Shown here piece after piece: positions 17,570 through 25,358 of a DNA stretch of 57,616 nucleotides. Position 1 is the first letter of the stretch, and the number at the start of each line of letters is the position of its first letter. A model generated the notes under the pieces. It was not told where the DNA came from, did no database searches, and saw only the letters and a program-made list of their open reading frames with translations. Made by a program: the position numbers and the translations under genes. Location of the stretch: assembly GCA_965149945.1 (NCBI GenBank), contig CBCTTQ010000009.1:1-57616 (forward strand), given 5' to 3'. This DNA comes from JAHZFN01 sp965149945. Lineage in GTDB: Bacteria; Bacillota; Dehalobacteriia; UBA4068; UBA4997.

Positions 17570-18046
17570 TTACTCTTCTTTTTTACAACCGCAGTCACAA
17601 TCTTCTTCTTTATCATCTACAGGTTCAGTGTATTCCATGTTTTCATTATCGAATACCACCGCGTCACAAACGGGGCAGATGACTTCAATCGCCTCATCGG
17701 ATTCTAAAATATCTTTATCGAAGAGAACAACCTCTCCGCATTCCGGGCAGGTCATTTCCACAAGATCCTCTTCATCATAGTCTTCATCGGCAGCGCTGTC
17801 AGAACAACAGCATTCTTCATCATCTTCTTCGTAGAAGCTGTCTTCCAGTTCTGCCAGATCATCATCAATTTCATCAACCAATTCTTGCATATCCAACTGT
17901 TCCGCCACGATATCATCAATCATGTCTGCCATATCAGCCAAAATATCCAGCATTTCTGTGATAATTTTGCCTTCTTTGGAACTTTCTTTGAAATTGATGC
18001 CTTCTGCCAGTCCCTGCAGATAAACAACGCGTTCTTTCATGTTCAT
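17570..18046 (-). CDS. CD1247 N-terminal domain protein with zinc-ribbon-like cysteines
   Basis: 158-residue acidic protein of unknown function, of the type annotated in Clostridia as CD1247-domain protein. The N-terminal helical part is conserved (MKERVVYLQGLAEGI, then a Met/Asp-rich helix with EQLDMQELVDEIDDDLAELED, residues about 3-70). A run of four consecutive acidic residues and CCC follows. The C-terminal half contains CPECGE and CPVC pairs (about 100-130), suggesting a zinc ribbon, and it ends in a cysteine-rich tail (CDCGC). Start: GGAGG seven bases before 18046. It follows efp directly, a frequent arrangement, so a translation-related role is possible but unproven. Confidence 0.8.
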   Translation of the reverse strand: MNMKERVVYLQGLAEGINFKESSKEGKIITEMLDILADMADMIDDIVAEQLDMQELVDEIDDDLAELEDSFYEEDDEECCCSDSAADEDYDEEDLVEMTCPECGEVVLFDKDILESDEAIEVICPVCDAVVFDNENMEYTEPVDDKEEDCDCGCKKEE

Positions 18047-18107
18047 GAGATGCCCTCCTTTTTGCTTAAATCATTGAAACAACCACGCAAAACTTTTCTC
18101 AATTCTG

Positions 18108-18665
18108 TTACAGTCTTTCAATATATTCATTCGTTTCCGTATTCACTCTGATGTGATCCCCTTCATTAATGAAGAAAGGAACTTTTACCACAGCGCCGGT
18201 ATTGGTCACCGCAGGTTTAGTACCACCGGAGGCAGTATCCCCTTTAATGCCGGGCTCGGTTTCCACAACTTCCAATTCCACCTGAGCGGGGAAGTCTACA
18301 CCGATCACCTGACCATGGAAGAATACAACATACAGATCCATATTTTCCTGCAGATATTTAATTTTTTCTCCTAAATCCTCAGCAGTTAAAGCCATCTGTT
18401 CATAGGTTTCATTGTCCATAAAATTATAATCTTCGCCGTCTTTATACAAAAACTGCATCATTTTTCTTTCCAAATACGCTTTGGGAACTTTTTCACCGGC
18501 GGCAAAAGTTCTTTCAATCACACCGCCGGTGCGAACATTTTTCAATTTTGTACGAACAAAAGCGGAACCTTTACCGGGTTTTACATGTTGAAATTCCACA
18601 ACGGTAAATGCGTTGCCGTCCAATTCAATGGTTGTGCCGGTTTTAAATTCATTACTGGAAATCAC
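18108..18665 (-). CDS. efp: Elongation factor P
   Basis: Relieves ribosome stalling at polyproline. 185 residues, full length: KOW-like domain I, then two OB domains. Lys32 in the PGKGSAF loop is the position modified in many bacteria; no epmA/epmB or ymfI-type modification gene is in the window. The C-terminal signature RVNTETNEYIERL is intact. The start codon is GTG (18663-18665) with GGAGG upstream. Transcribed from the promoter at 18721-18749 together with the CD1247-type gene. Confidence 0.98.
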   Translation of the reverse strand: MISSNEFKTGTTIELDGNAFTVVEFQHVKPGKGSAFVRTKLKNVRTGGVIERTFAAGEKVPKAYLERKMMQFLYKDGEDYNFMDNETYEQMALTAEDLGEKIKYLQENMDLYVVFFHGQVIGVDFPAQVELEVVETEPGIKGDTASGGTKPAVTNTGAVVKVPFFINEGDHIRVNTETNEYIERL

Positions 18666-18720
18666 AGGAAAATACCTCCTACTATTGAAAAATATAAATA
18701 AACATAATCATACAAACCTT

Positions 18721-18749
18721 ATTTTATCATATATCTTTGGGTTTAGCAA
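18721..18749 (-). promoter_or_regulatory. Sigma-A promoter of efp
   Basis: Minus-strand TTGCTA (18744-18749), 17-base spacer, TAAAAT (18721-18726). Confidence 0.75.
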
Positions 18750-18793
18750 GCCTATCCCCCATTTTTATCCATTGAGAGCGAAAGATTCCCCGC

Positions 18794-18825
18794 AAAAGGA
18801 AAACAGGTGGGTAAACACCCACCTG
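18794..18825 (-). terminator. Terminator after rplS
   Basis: Perfect 9-bp arms (18817-18825 with 18804-18812), four-base loop, followed by a U-rich tract. Ends the trmD-rplS end of the large cluster. Confidence 0.9.
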
Positions 18826-18832
18826 CAACAAA

Positions 18833-19174
18833 CTATCTGATTTCTTTGATTCTGGCCGCTTTACCGGTTCTCTGCCGCAGATAATACAATTTAGCTCTGC
18901 GTACTTTCCCGCGACGAACTACCTGGATTTTTGCCAGCTTCGGAGAATGCACGGGAAAAGTTCTTTCCACACCCACACCATAGCTGGTACGGCGCAGCGT
19001 AAAGGTTTCCCGAATGCCGCTGTTCTGTCTTCTAATGCAGACGCCTTCGAACTGCTGGATTCTTTCTTTGCTGCCTTCGATAACTTTCACGTCCAGTCTC
19101 AGTGTGTCACCGGGACGGAAGCGAGGAATATCATCGCGAAGTTGTTCTTTTTCCAATGTTTCAATCAGGTTCAT
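18833..19174 (-). CDS. rplS: 50S ribosomal protein L19
   Basis: Sits at the subunit interface. 113 residues, full length, with the family segments FRPGDTLRLDVKVIEGSKERIQ and GVGVERTFPVHSP and the basic end GKVRRAKLYYLRQRTGKAARIKE. The ATG has AAGGAGG at good spacing. Downstream of trmD as in nearly all Bacillota, but here with its own promoter and leader, so it can be expressed independently. Confidence 0.99.
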   Translation of the reverse strand: MNLIETLEKEQLRDDIPRFRPGDTLRLDVKVIEGSKERIQQFEGVCIRRQNSGIRETFTLRRTSYGVGVERTFPVHSPKLAKIQVVRRGKVRRAKLYYLRQRTGKAARIKEIR

Positions 19175-19257
19175 TTTTTTCCTCCTTATAAGTCAATCCC
19201 GAATGTTCTTATCATCCACCTGCACGATGACAGCGGACCACCCGTGTATTATCATAC
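19175..19257 (-). promoter_or_regulatory. Putative L19 leader RNA
   Basis: About 80-base leader with paired segments around GGGTGGTCCGCTGTCATCG and GTGCAGGTGGATGATAAGAAC. Position and size fit the L19 leader of Bacillota, which is thought to be bound by L19. Assigned by context and partial pattern only. Confidence 0.6.
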
Positions 19258-19263
19258 TAAAAT

Positions 19264-19292
19264 AGTATATCATAACATAATCTGTATTTCAA
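19264..19292 (-). promoter_or_regulatory. Sigma-A promoter of rplS
   Basis: Minus-strand TTGAAA (19287-19292), 17-base spacer, TATACT (19264-19269). Confidence 0.85.
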
Positions 19293-19310
19293 TACCTAAA
19301 CAGTATTTTA

Positions 19311-20615
19311 TTAAAATTTTTCTTCACGTTCTCCCAGCAACCGATCCATCATAATAGAAGCCGCCGACCGTACCGAAAGATGATTATAAGCTCCCACTCC
19401 GTAGATGGGACGCAAAATGTAATCAAAAGAGTTCATCATTTCCGATGTCAATCCCCAACCGGTTCCCAAGACCAACAAATACTCATTTTCTTCTTCCTGA
19501 ATGATTCGGCGCATTTGTTCATAACTCACCATCTCTACGGAAGCATTGGCGGAAGTACCAATGGTTTTGGGATACTTCCCTGTTTCGGAATGAATCTGTT
19601 CCGCGACATCTGCCAAAGTATCCACCAAACGTACCCGAGACAGCGCCTCATGGCGATCCGGATTATAACGAGCGCCGAATCCCCGTGCCCAGTGTTGCAA
19701 TAACATTCGAACCATTTTCTGCTGACCGGGAGCGGGCTGGACGATGAAATAGCCGGACAAATCGTAGGTTCTTGCGGCACGGGCAATATCATGTAAATCT
19801 AAATTGGTCAGCGAGGTGTTGACCAGTTCCTTTTTTTTGTTATAGACAGGCGCATGTATCAACGCCACCCACAAATGGGACTTTTGCTTTTTCTTCGCGC
19901 GCAACTCTTCCAATATTTGCAGATCCCGAGCGCTGAGTGTTGCCTTACTGAGCAGATCCGGTCGCCGTTCCAGTGTTCGTTTCAAACTTTGCCGCCGGCG
20001 CCATTGTCGAATTTCGGCGTGATTGCCGTTTAAAAGCACCTCCGGCACCGCCCTGCCTTCAAATTCCGGCGGACGGGTATATTGCGGGTATTCCAGCAGA
20101 CCATCTGTAGAAAAACTCTCCTCTTCAGCGCTTTCTTCTTTGCCCAAAGCGCCGGGCAACAGACGGACGATGCTGTCCGTCATAATCATCGCCGGCATTT
20201 CACCGCCTGTCAAAACAAAATCCCCGATAGACAATACATCTGTCGCCAAAGCATCTTCTACACGCTGATCAATGCCTTCATAATGACCGCAGAGAAAAAT
20301 GATTTGTTCCGCTTTAGATAAATCTTCCGCTATCTTTTGGTTGAAGACCTTTCCTGCCGGACTGGTAATAACCACACGGCAATTTTCACATTGACGTAGA
20401 TCCCGTACCGCCTTAAACAGGGGTTCCGGTTTCATAACCATTCCGGCACCGCCACCGTATAATTTATCGTCTGTCAGACCTTTTTTCGGTCCTGTATAAT
20501 CGCGAATATATTTGATGTTTAAATCCAAAATACCGCAATCGCAGGCACGCTGCACAATGGAGCAACGCAGCGGCGCAAACATTTCCGGGAAAAAGGTCAA
20601 AATGTCAATTTTCAT
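19311..20615 (-). CDS. trmD: TrmD fused to a second SPOUT methyltransferase domain
   Basis: Residues 1-240 are a complete tRNA (guanine37-N1)-methyltransferase: MKIDILTFFPEMF start, LYGGGAGMVMKPEPL, the knot loop CGHYEGIDQRV (109-119), SIGDFVLTGGE (129-139) and GLLEYPQYTRP. It prevents +1 frameshifting. A lysine-rich linker (241-246) leads into about 188 residues that match the SAM-dependent RNA methyltransferase domain usually encoded as a separate gene after trmD (PF09936 type): LWVALIHAPVYNKK, TTIGTSANA-like PKTIGTSANASVEMVSYEQM, LLVLGTGWGLT and YNHLSVRSAASIMMDRLLG. Normal TrmD is about 240-250 residues, so this is a two-enzyme fusion. No frameshift or internal stop separates the parts. 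It follows rimM by 24 bases. Confidence 0.93.
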   Translation of the reverse strand: MKIDILTFFPEMFAPLRCSIVQRACDCGILDLNIKYIRDYTGPKKGLTDDKLYGGGAGMVMKPEPLFKAVRDLRQCENCRVVITSPAGKVFNQKIAEDLSKAEQIIFLCGHYEGIDQRVEDALATDVLSIGDFVLTGGEMPAMIMTDSIVRLLPGALGKEESAEEESFSTDGLLEYPQYTRPPEFEGRAVPEVLLNGNHAEIRQWRRRQSLKRTLERRPDLLSKATLSARDLQILEELRAKKKQKSHLWVALIHAPVYNKKKELVNTSLTNLDLHDIARAARTYDLSGYFIVQPAPGQQKMVRMLLQHWARGFGARYNPDRHEALSRVRLVDTLADVAEQIHSETGKYPKTIGTSANASVEMVSYEQMRRIIQEEENEYLLVLGTGWGLTSEMMNSFDYILRPIYGVGAYNHLSVRSAASIMMDRLLGEREEKF

Positions 20616-20639
20616 CTCAATCCTCAGTTCTTCTTTTAT

Positions 20640-21179
20640 TCAATCCAACAATCCCGCAGGCACTCTTACCTGCATCCGACGATTTTTCAAATCAATTTCT
20701 TTCACGACAGATTTCAAGGCAGGCAACAATAACAAGCCTTTTTGGCTACCGTCCGCGGTTTGAATATGATAAACATCATTGGCCCCGGTTTGTTGCACAT
20801 CAACGATAGTTCCCAACAGTCGATCATCTTCATAAACGTTCAGCCCCTCCAGTTGAAAGCAATAATATTCTCCTTCCGGCAATTCCTGCAAATCATCCTG
20901 GTGAATCTGCAAATAGCTGTGTAACAGCGCGTGGGCCGCGTCTCGATCGTTGATTCCGTCCAGCTTCAGCAAATACAGTCCTTTGTGAACGGAACTTTGG
21001 GTAATAACCATACTGGTCTGTAATTTCTCCAAATACACCGTTTCACCCACGGCAAAACGCAGATCTTCAAAATCGGTTAAAGAAGCAACCTTGATCTGCC
21101 CTTTTACTCCATGAGCGCCCGTTATCTCACCAATGTTAATCATGTTGTCATGATATGTTTTTTCGGATTTTTTTTTCAT
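20640..21179 (-). CDS. rimM: Ribosome maturation factor RimM
   Basis: 16S rRNA processing and 30S head assembly factor that binds S19. 179 residues: N-terminal RimM beta-barrel beginning INIGEITGAHGVKGQIKV, and a C-terminal PRC-barrel with YYCFQLEGLNVYEDDRLLGTIVDVQQTGANDVY and KNRRMQVRVPAGLLD. The start ATG at 21179 has AAAGGA six bases upstream. A GTG five codons earlier overlaps that site and is less likely. The basic N-terminal stretch (MKKKSEKTYHDN) is a short extension. Order rpsP-khpA-rimM-trmD-rplS is canonical. Confidence 0.95.
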   Translation of the reverse strand: MKKKSEKTYHDNMINIGEITGAHGVKGQIKVASLTDFEDLRFAVGETVYLEKLQTSMVITQSSVHKGLYLLKLDGINDRDAAHALLHSYLQIHQDDLQELPEGEYYCFQLEGLNVYEDDRLLGTIVDVQQTGANDVYHIQTADGSQKGLLLLPALKSVVKEIDLKNRRMQVRVPAGLLD

Positions 21180-21264
21180 GGTAATTCCTTTCACTCAAAA
21201 AGGGTTTCCTTTTTTGACACAGAAAACAAGTGGGGAGCTGCTGCTCCCCATTGCCTCACATTAA

Positions 21265-21495
21265 TCAAACAATATCCAGATTTGCTTTTTTACCCTCTTT
21301 GGTAGCAGTTGCTTTCAAAACAGTCCGAATCGCTTTGGCAATTCTGCCCTGTTTGCCGATTACTTTCCCCATATCCTCCGGGGCAGTGCGCAATTCCAGA
21401 TTCACATTTTTGCCATCATCACTGGTTACCGTTACGCTAACCTGATCCGGCTGGGTTACCAACGCCTTGGCAATGTGTTCAACTAATTCTTTCAT
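21265..21495 (-). CDS. khpA: KH-domain RNA-binding protein KhpA
   Basis: 76-residue single type II KH domain protein (YlqC family). The GxxG-type loop is GKVIGKQGRIAKAIRT (about 43-58), and the N-terminus MKELVEHIAKALVTQPDQV is typical. In other Bacillota KhpA forms a complex with KhpB, binds many RNAs and influences cell elongation and division. Located between rpsP and rimM as usual. Start ATG at 21495 with GGGAGGGAGAAG upstream. Confidence 0.95.
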   Translation of the reverse strand: MKELVEHIAKALVTQPDQVSVTVTSDDGKNVNLELRTAPEDMGKVIGKQGRIAKAIRTVLKATATKEGKKANLDIV

Positions 21496-21535
21496 AATCT
21501 TCTCCCTCCCTTGGCGGGATTTTCCGAACTATTTT

Positions 21536-21793
21536 TTACTCACCGCGTTTTTGCCAGATTCCGGTTTTTTTGAGCAAAACTTTAACAGTTTCGGACGGTT
21601 CAGCACCGGTTTTGAGCCATTTCAGCGCTTTTTCTTCATCGATTTTTAATTCGATGGGATCGGCGACAGGATTGTAATAACCCAATTCTTCGATGCAGCG
21701 ACCGTCACGGGGACTTCTGGAATCGGCAACAACTACGCGATAAAAAGGAGCTTTTTTGGCGCCCTGACGACGAAGTCTGATTTTTGTAGCCAA
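21536..21793 (-). CDS. rpsP: 30S ribosomal protein S16
   Basis: 85-residue S16, complete: ATKIRLRRQGAKKAPFYRVVVADSRSPRDGR, ELGYYNP, and LKWLKTGAEPSETVKVLLKKTG. The start is chosen at TTG (21791-21793): GGAGG lies eight bases before it and all S16 proteins start M-A/V-T/K-KIRL. A GTG three codons upstream is part of the Shine-Dalgarno sequence itself. Between ffh and khpA. Confidence 0.97.
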   Translation of the reverse strand: MATKIRLRRQGAKKAPFYRVVVADSRSPRDGRCIEELGYYNPVADPIELKIDEEKALKWLKTGAEPSETVKVLLKKTGIWQKRGE

Positions 21794-21858
21794 TGAATTC
21801 ACCTCCTTACTCTAAAAAAACTCTCTTTATAAAAATAAAACGAAATAAAAATCGACTG

Positions 21859-23301
21859 TTATTTAAAGAAATCTCCGAATCCGCCCGGCAGATTTTTCAT
21901 ATTTCCCATATGGGGAAAAGCGCCGCGGGTGTTTTTTCTTTTCTTTTTGCCGTTTTTGCCTTTTTTATTGCGCGGAGCATGAACGCGCTCCTGTTTGCCG
22001 CTCTGGACGGCTTTCATTTTTTTCATCATCTTCTGCATGTCTCCAAACTGTTTCAGGAGTTTGTTGACATTTTGTACCTGCACACCGCTACCTTTCGCAA
22101 TACGCTGTTTGCGGCTGGCATTGATAATTTTAGGGTTTTGCCGTTCTTCCGCCGTCATGGATTTTACAATAGCTTCCGTACGGGCCATTTCTCGTTCATC
22201 GATATCCACATCCCGCAGTTGTCTGCCCAAGCCGCCGGGCAACATTCCCAGAATGTCTTTCATATTGCCCATCTTTTTCAACTGGGCCATAGCATCCAGG
22301 AAATCGTCAAAGGTAAAACCTTTTGCACGCATCCGTTCTTCCATTTCCCTGGCTTTTTCTTCATCAATGGCCTGCTCTGCTTTTTCAATCAGGGTCAACA
22401 CATCGCCCATGCCTAAAATGCGGGAAGCCATTCGTTCCGGATAAAAGGGCTCCATTTCATCCATTTTTTCGCCCATCCCCACAAATTTAATGGGTTTTCC
22501 GGTAACGGCTTTGGCGGAAAGCGCCGCCCCGCCTCGTGTATCGCCATCCATTTTTGTCAGGACAAGACCATCAATTTCCAATTCCTGATTGAAACTTTCA
22601 GCGACCTTGATAGCATCCTGACCGGCCATGGCATCCACAACCAGTAGGATTTCATCGGGTTCCACGGCAACTTTGATATCCTTCAGTTCTTGCATCAGAC
22701 CTTCGTCGATATGCAAACGACCGGCAGTATCAATTAAAACCAAATCATTGCCGTGTTTTACGGCATGCTCTTTGGCTTGGTGAGCAATTTCTACAGGACT
22801 GACCTGATTTCCCAGACTGAACACGGGAATATCCAATTGTTCCCCCAGCACTTCCAATTGCTTGATCGCCGCGGGGCGATAGATATCCGCCGCCACCAAT
22901 AACGGGCGTTTTCCCTTTTTCTTAAAGAGATTCGCGATTTTAGCTACAGAAGTCGTTTTCCCTGTCCCCTGCAGACCTGCCATCATTACCACGGTGGGAG
23001 GCTTGGAATTGATTTTGATTTTAGCATTTTCAGAACCCATCAGGGCAATCAATTCCTCGTTTACAATTTTAATTACTTGCTGCCCGGGAGAAAGGCTTTC
23101 TAAAATTTCAGCCCCAATGGCTCGTTCTGTCACTTTTGACACAAACTCTTTGACTACTTTGTAGCTGACATCAGCTTCCAAAAGGGCAAGGCGGACTTCC
23201 CGCATGGCAACTTTAATATCCGCTTCGGTCAATTTTCCTTTACCCGTCAGTTTCTTAAAAGTTTCCTGCAATTTATCTGCCAAACTGCCAAAAACCGCCA
23301 T
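21859..23301 (-). CDS. ffh: Signal recognition particle protein Ffh
   Basis: GTPase of the SRP that delivers nascent membrane and secreted proteins to FtsY. 480 residues. N domain 1-85; G domain with GLQGTGKTTSVAKIA (109-123), DTAGRLHIDE, the TKMDGDTRGGAALS guanine-specificity motif and the closing GMGEKMDEMEPF. Methionine-rich M domain (about 295-435) binds 4.5S/scRNA. The tail is very basic and ends NLPGGFGDFFK. The SRP RNA gene is not in the window. Upstream ylxM is 23 bases away and encodes its usual partner. Confidence 0.98.
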   Translation of the reverse strand: MAVFGSLADKLQETFKKLTGKGKLTEADIKVAMREVRLALLEADVSYKVVKEFVSKVTERAIGAEILESLSPGQQVIKIVNEELIALMGSENAKIKINSKPPTVVMMAGLQGTGKTTSVAKIANLFKKKGKRPLLVAADIYRPAAIKQLEVLGEQLDIPVFSLGNQVSPVEIAHQAKEHAVKHGNDLVLIDTAGRLHIDEGLMQELKDIKVAVEPDEILLVVDAMAGQDAIKVAESFNQELEIDGLVLTKMDGDTRGGAALSAKAVTGKPIKFVGMGEKMDEMEPFYPERMASRILGMGDVLTLIEKAEQAIDEEKAREMEERMRAKGFTFDDFLDAMAQLKKMGNMKDILGMLPGGLGRQLRDVDIDEREMARTEAIVKSMTAEERQNPKIINASRKQRIAKGSGVQVQNVNKLLKQFGDMQKMMKKMKAVQSGKQERVHAPRNKKGKNGKKKRKNTRGAFPHMGNMKNLPGGFGDFFK

Positions 23302-23324
23302 TTTTTCACATCCTTATCCACGCG

Positions 23325-23648
23325 CTACAATTCGGCGCTCATCAAATCGATTACGGATCGGATCATTGCCCAATCCTGATTATCGTAAGCTGTCTGCAAT
23401 TTCTTTAGCAACAGCTGTTCATCATGATTGCGAGTTAATAACCCCAATTTTTCTTCATAATGTTCCAATGCTTTTTCGCTGCGTTTAATTGTATCAAATA
23501 CCGCCTGCCGACTGGTTTTATTAATTTCAGAAATTTCCCCCAGGGATAAATCCTCATGGTAAAACATCTCCAGCAGACGTTGCTGGTTTTCTGTCAACAA
23601 AGTCCCGTATAGATCATACAAGAGCAAGATTCTGCCCAATTTGTCCAT
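23325..23648 (-). CDS. ylxM: YlxM, HTH protein of the SRP operon
   Basis: 107-residue winged-helix protein of the UPF0122 family, an accessory component that stimulates SRP RNA/Ffh function in streptococci. The family signature is present: LLYDLYGTLLTENQQRLLEMFYHEDLSLGEISEINKTSRQAVFDTIKRSEKALEHYEEKLGL, with a sigma-70 region 4-like helix-turn-helix at about 20-65. Directly upstream of ffh. It has its own consensus promoter overlapping the terminator of the preceding flavodoxin gene. Confidence 0.95.
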   Translation of the reverse strand: MDKLGRILLLYDLYGTLLTENQQRLLEMFYHEDLSLGEISEINKTSRQAVFDTIKRSEKALEHYEEKLGLLTRNHDEQLLLKKLQTAYDNQDWAMIRSVIDLMSAEL

Positions 23649-23720
23649 GTTTTCACCAACATTTCAGCAAAGACCCGATATTTAGAGTGTAAAGGGGAAA
23701 AGCTTTACACCATTGCTTCG

Positions 23721-23749
23721 ATTATACAATAAAAAAACACAGCTGTCAA
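23721..23749 (-). promoter_or_regulatory. Sigma-A promoter of ylxM-ffh
   Basis: Consensus TTGACA (23744-23749), 17-base spacer, consensus TATAAT (23721-23726) on the minus strand. The -35 element lies inside the descending arm of the upstream terminator. Confidence 0.9.
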
Positions 23750-23772
23750 GTGTTTTTCCTTGCCAGCTGTGT
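23737..23772 (-). terminator. Terminator after flavodoxin gene
   Basis: Arms 23764-23772 with 23737-23745, further imperfect inner pairing, and seven U on the minus strand; A-run before and T-run after make it usable in both directions. It shares bases with the ylxM -35 hexamer. Confidence 0.9.
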
Positions 23773-23783
23773 TTTTTTATTTT

Positions 23784-24320
23784 TTATGCGGGGTTGGCTT
23801 CATGTTCTTTCAAATAGTTCTGATACCAGTCTACTACAGGCTGTAAATGATCAGGATTAAAGAAATCTCCCCCGTTCATAATCACATTGATCGTCTCTTG
23901 GTCATGGGTGGTATCTTCCCCTTTTTCACGACCGGCATGAGAAATTTCACCGATCTTGCGAAGGAAGAAACCTTTTACTTTATTGATTTTGCTATAGTCG
24001 ATCCCCCCGCGCAACAAATAAAACGGTTCATCAAAAACTTCTGTCTTATCCTGAACATCTTCCTTTACTTCATTGCTGGGATAACTAATCCCCACCCCAA
24101 TGACAAAACGGGGCTTAAAGTGTTTTCTGGCTTTTTTATAGCCTCTTACCGCGCCGGTCATAATATTTCCCATATAAATGATCTCATCGTTCTTCCCTAA
24201 TTCTCCTAACGCACGTTCCATAGCATAACAGGGAAGATCAATTTTTTCAGACAGCACCTTCGCGTATTTTTCCGTAAATCCGGTCTTTGTCTGGTACACG
24301 ATCGCCTTAATCATATCCAT
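23784..24320 (-). CDS. Flavodoxin-domain protein
   Basis: 178 residues with an N-terminal flavodoxin-like fold of the HemG/Flavodoxin_5 type: KAIVYQTKTGFTEKYAKVLSEKI provides the FMN-phosphate loop (residues about 4-20), and IIYMGNIMTGAVRGYKKARKHFKPRFVIGVGISYPS the second loop region. No ferredoxin cysteines or membrane segment. It could serve as a small FMN redox carrier or a menaquinone-type oxidoreductase; substrate unknown. Two start codons are possible (24320 and 24314); AAGGTG spacing favours the second. It is its own unit, with a promoter at 24401-24430 and a terminator behind, inserted between mtnP-like and ylxM genes. Confidence 0.8.
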   Translation of the reverse strand: MDMIKAIVYQTKTGFTEKYAKVLSEKIDLPCYAMERALGELGKNDEIIYMGNIMTGAVRGYKKARKHFKPRFVIGVGISYPSNEVKEDVQDKTEVFDEPFYLLRGGIDYSKINKVKGFFLRKIGEISHAGREKGEDTTHDQETINVIMNGGDFFNPDHLQPVVDWYQNYLKEHEANPA

Positions 24321-24400
24321 TCACCTTCCGTTTTCCTTTTCGTGATCGCTCTCAAGGAGTTTCAAAGGTTTTCAATCATTCCATCCAGGAAACCCTTTCC

Positions 24401-24430
24401 ATTGTAGCAAATTATCCACAAGAAAGTCAA
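24401..24430 (-). promoter_or_regulatory. Promoter of flavodoxin gene
   Basis: Minus-strand TTGACT (24425-24430), 18-base spacer, TACAAT (24401-24406). Confidence 0.75.
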
Positions 24431-24467
24431 TCGTTTTTCCCATTATTTCCTTCAATTAATCACCGGA

Positions 24468-25238
24468 TTATAACAAACAGCCTTCGGCATCACAGGAGCA
24501 ATGAAAATCATCGCGATAAATTTTGACTAACTCAGCCAAAAGCGAACTCAGTTTTTCCCGGCTCTGCTCCATCACAGCACTGATTTCCCCGGCATGTAGA
24601 CTGCCCGCCACTCCGCAGGCATAATTGGTTACATAAGCAATGCTGCCATAACAAATTCCCAATTCAACAGCCAACGGACATTCCGGAACGCCGGTCATCC
24701 CCACAACAGTACCGCCCAATCTGCCGTAAGCGCAAATTTCCGCCCTGGTCTCAAAACGCGGACCCTCCGTCGCTACATAAACACCACCCGTATGAAGGGG
24801 AATCTCCGCGACAGCAGCTGCTTTTTGGATGGTCTCCTGCCAATCAGGGCAATAGCAACGGGTCATATCCGCATGGCCGACCCGTCCGTCTTCTCCGTCA
24901 TAAAAAGTATGCTCCCTGCTACGGGTAAAATCCAAAAAATCATCGATCAAAACCAATTCTCCCGGCTCAATGGTACGATCCAACGAACCCACCGCGTTGA
25001 TAGCGGCAATTCGTTTCACACCGTTCTTTTTTAAAGCCCAGAGATTGGCGCGATAAGGAATTCGATGGGGTGGAATACTGTGTCCCACACGATGGCGAGG
25101 CAAAAACAGAATCTCCCGATCCAACACCGTTCCTCGATAAAAAACAGTGTCACCATAAGGTGTAGAGACCCACTCTTCTTTGACTTCCCGCATCAAATCC
25201 CATTGTTCAAAGCCTGAACCGGCGATTATTGCTAACAT
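24468..25238 (-). CDS. MTAP-family nucleoside phosphorylase
   Basis: 256-residue member of the 5'-methylthioadenosine/methylthioinosine phosphorylase branch of the PNP superfamily. Conserved: IIAGSGF at the N-terminus, phosphate-site segment LPRHRVGHSIPPHRIPYRAN (about 47-66), GVYVATEGPRFETRAEI (about 152-168), VVGMTGVPECPLAVELGI (base and ribose site) and YACGVAGS. It would split methylthioadenosine or methylthioinosine with phosphate in methionine salvage. The Met-Thr-Gly at the substrate loop is typical for MTIP/MTAP, but the base preference is not safely read. Two extra cysteines lie in the C-terminal CSCDAEGC tail. Start ATG at 25238 with AGGAG upstream. It follows the 28-residue ORF after ftsY. 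Confidence 0.85.
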   Translation of the reverse strand: MLAIIAGSGFEQWDLMREVKEEWVSTPYGDTVFYRGTVLDREILFLPRHRVGHSIPPHRIPYRANLWALKKNGVKRIAAINAVGSLDRTIEPGELVLIDDFLDFTRSREHTFYDGEDGRVGHADMTRCYCPDWQETIQKAAAVAEIPLHTGGVYVATEGPRFETRAEICAYGRLGGTVVGMTGVPECPLAVELGICYGSIAYVTNYACGVAGSLHAGEISAVMEQSREKLSSLLAELVKIYRDDFHCSCDAEGCLL

Positions 25239-25259
25239 TTTTCTGCTCCTATTGCTTTG

Positions 25260-25346
25260 CTATTTTCTGTTGTTCATCATCCAAATACAACCGAGAACTG
25301 TGATAATTGTCACAATCACAATTCCCAATACCGGTGCTAAAGACAT
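25260..25346 (-). CDS. 28-residue single-span membrane peptide
   Basis: Small ORF between ftsY and the nucleoside phosphorylase gene. An excellent ribosome-binding site (AAAGGAGG, about six bases before the ATG at 25346) and in-operon spacing (12 bases after ftsY, 21 bases before the next start) support translation. The product, MSLAPVLGIVIVTIITVLG followed by CIWMMNNRK, has one hydrophobic span with a basic end, giving a likely N-out, C-in single helix. No family recognised. Being next to the SRP receptor gene is suggestive, not evidence, of a membrane-insertion link. Confidence 0.6.
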   Translation of the reverse strand: MSLAPVLGIVIVTIITVLGCIWMMNNRK

Positions 25347-25358
25347 GGCGCGCCTCCT

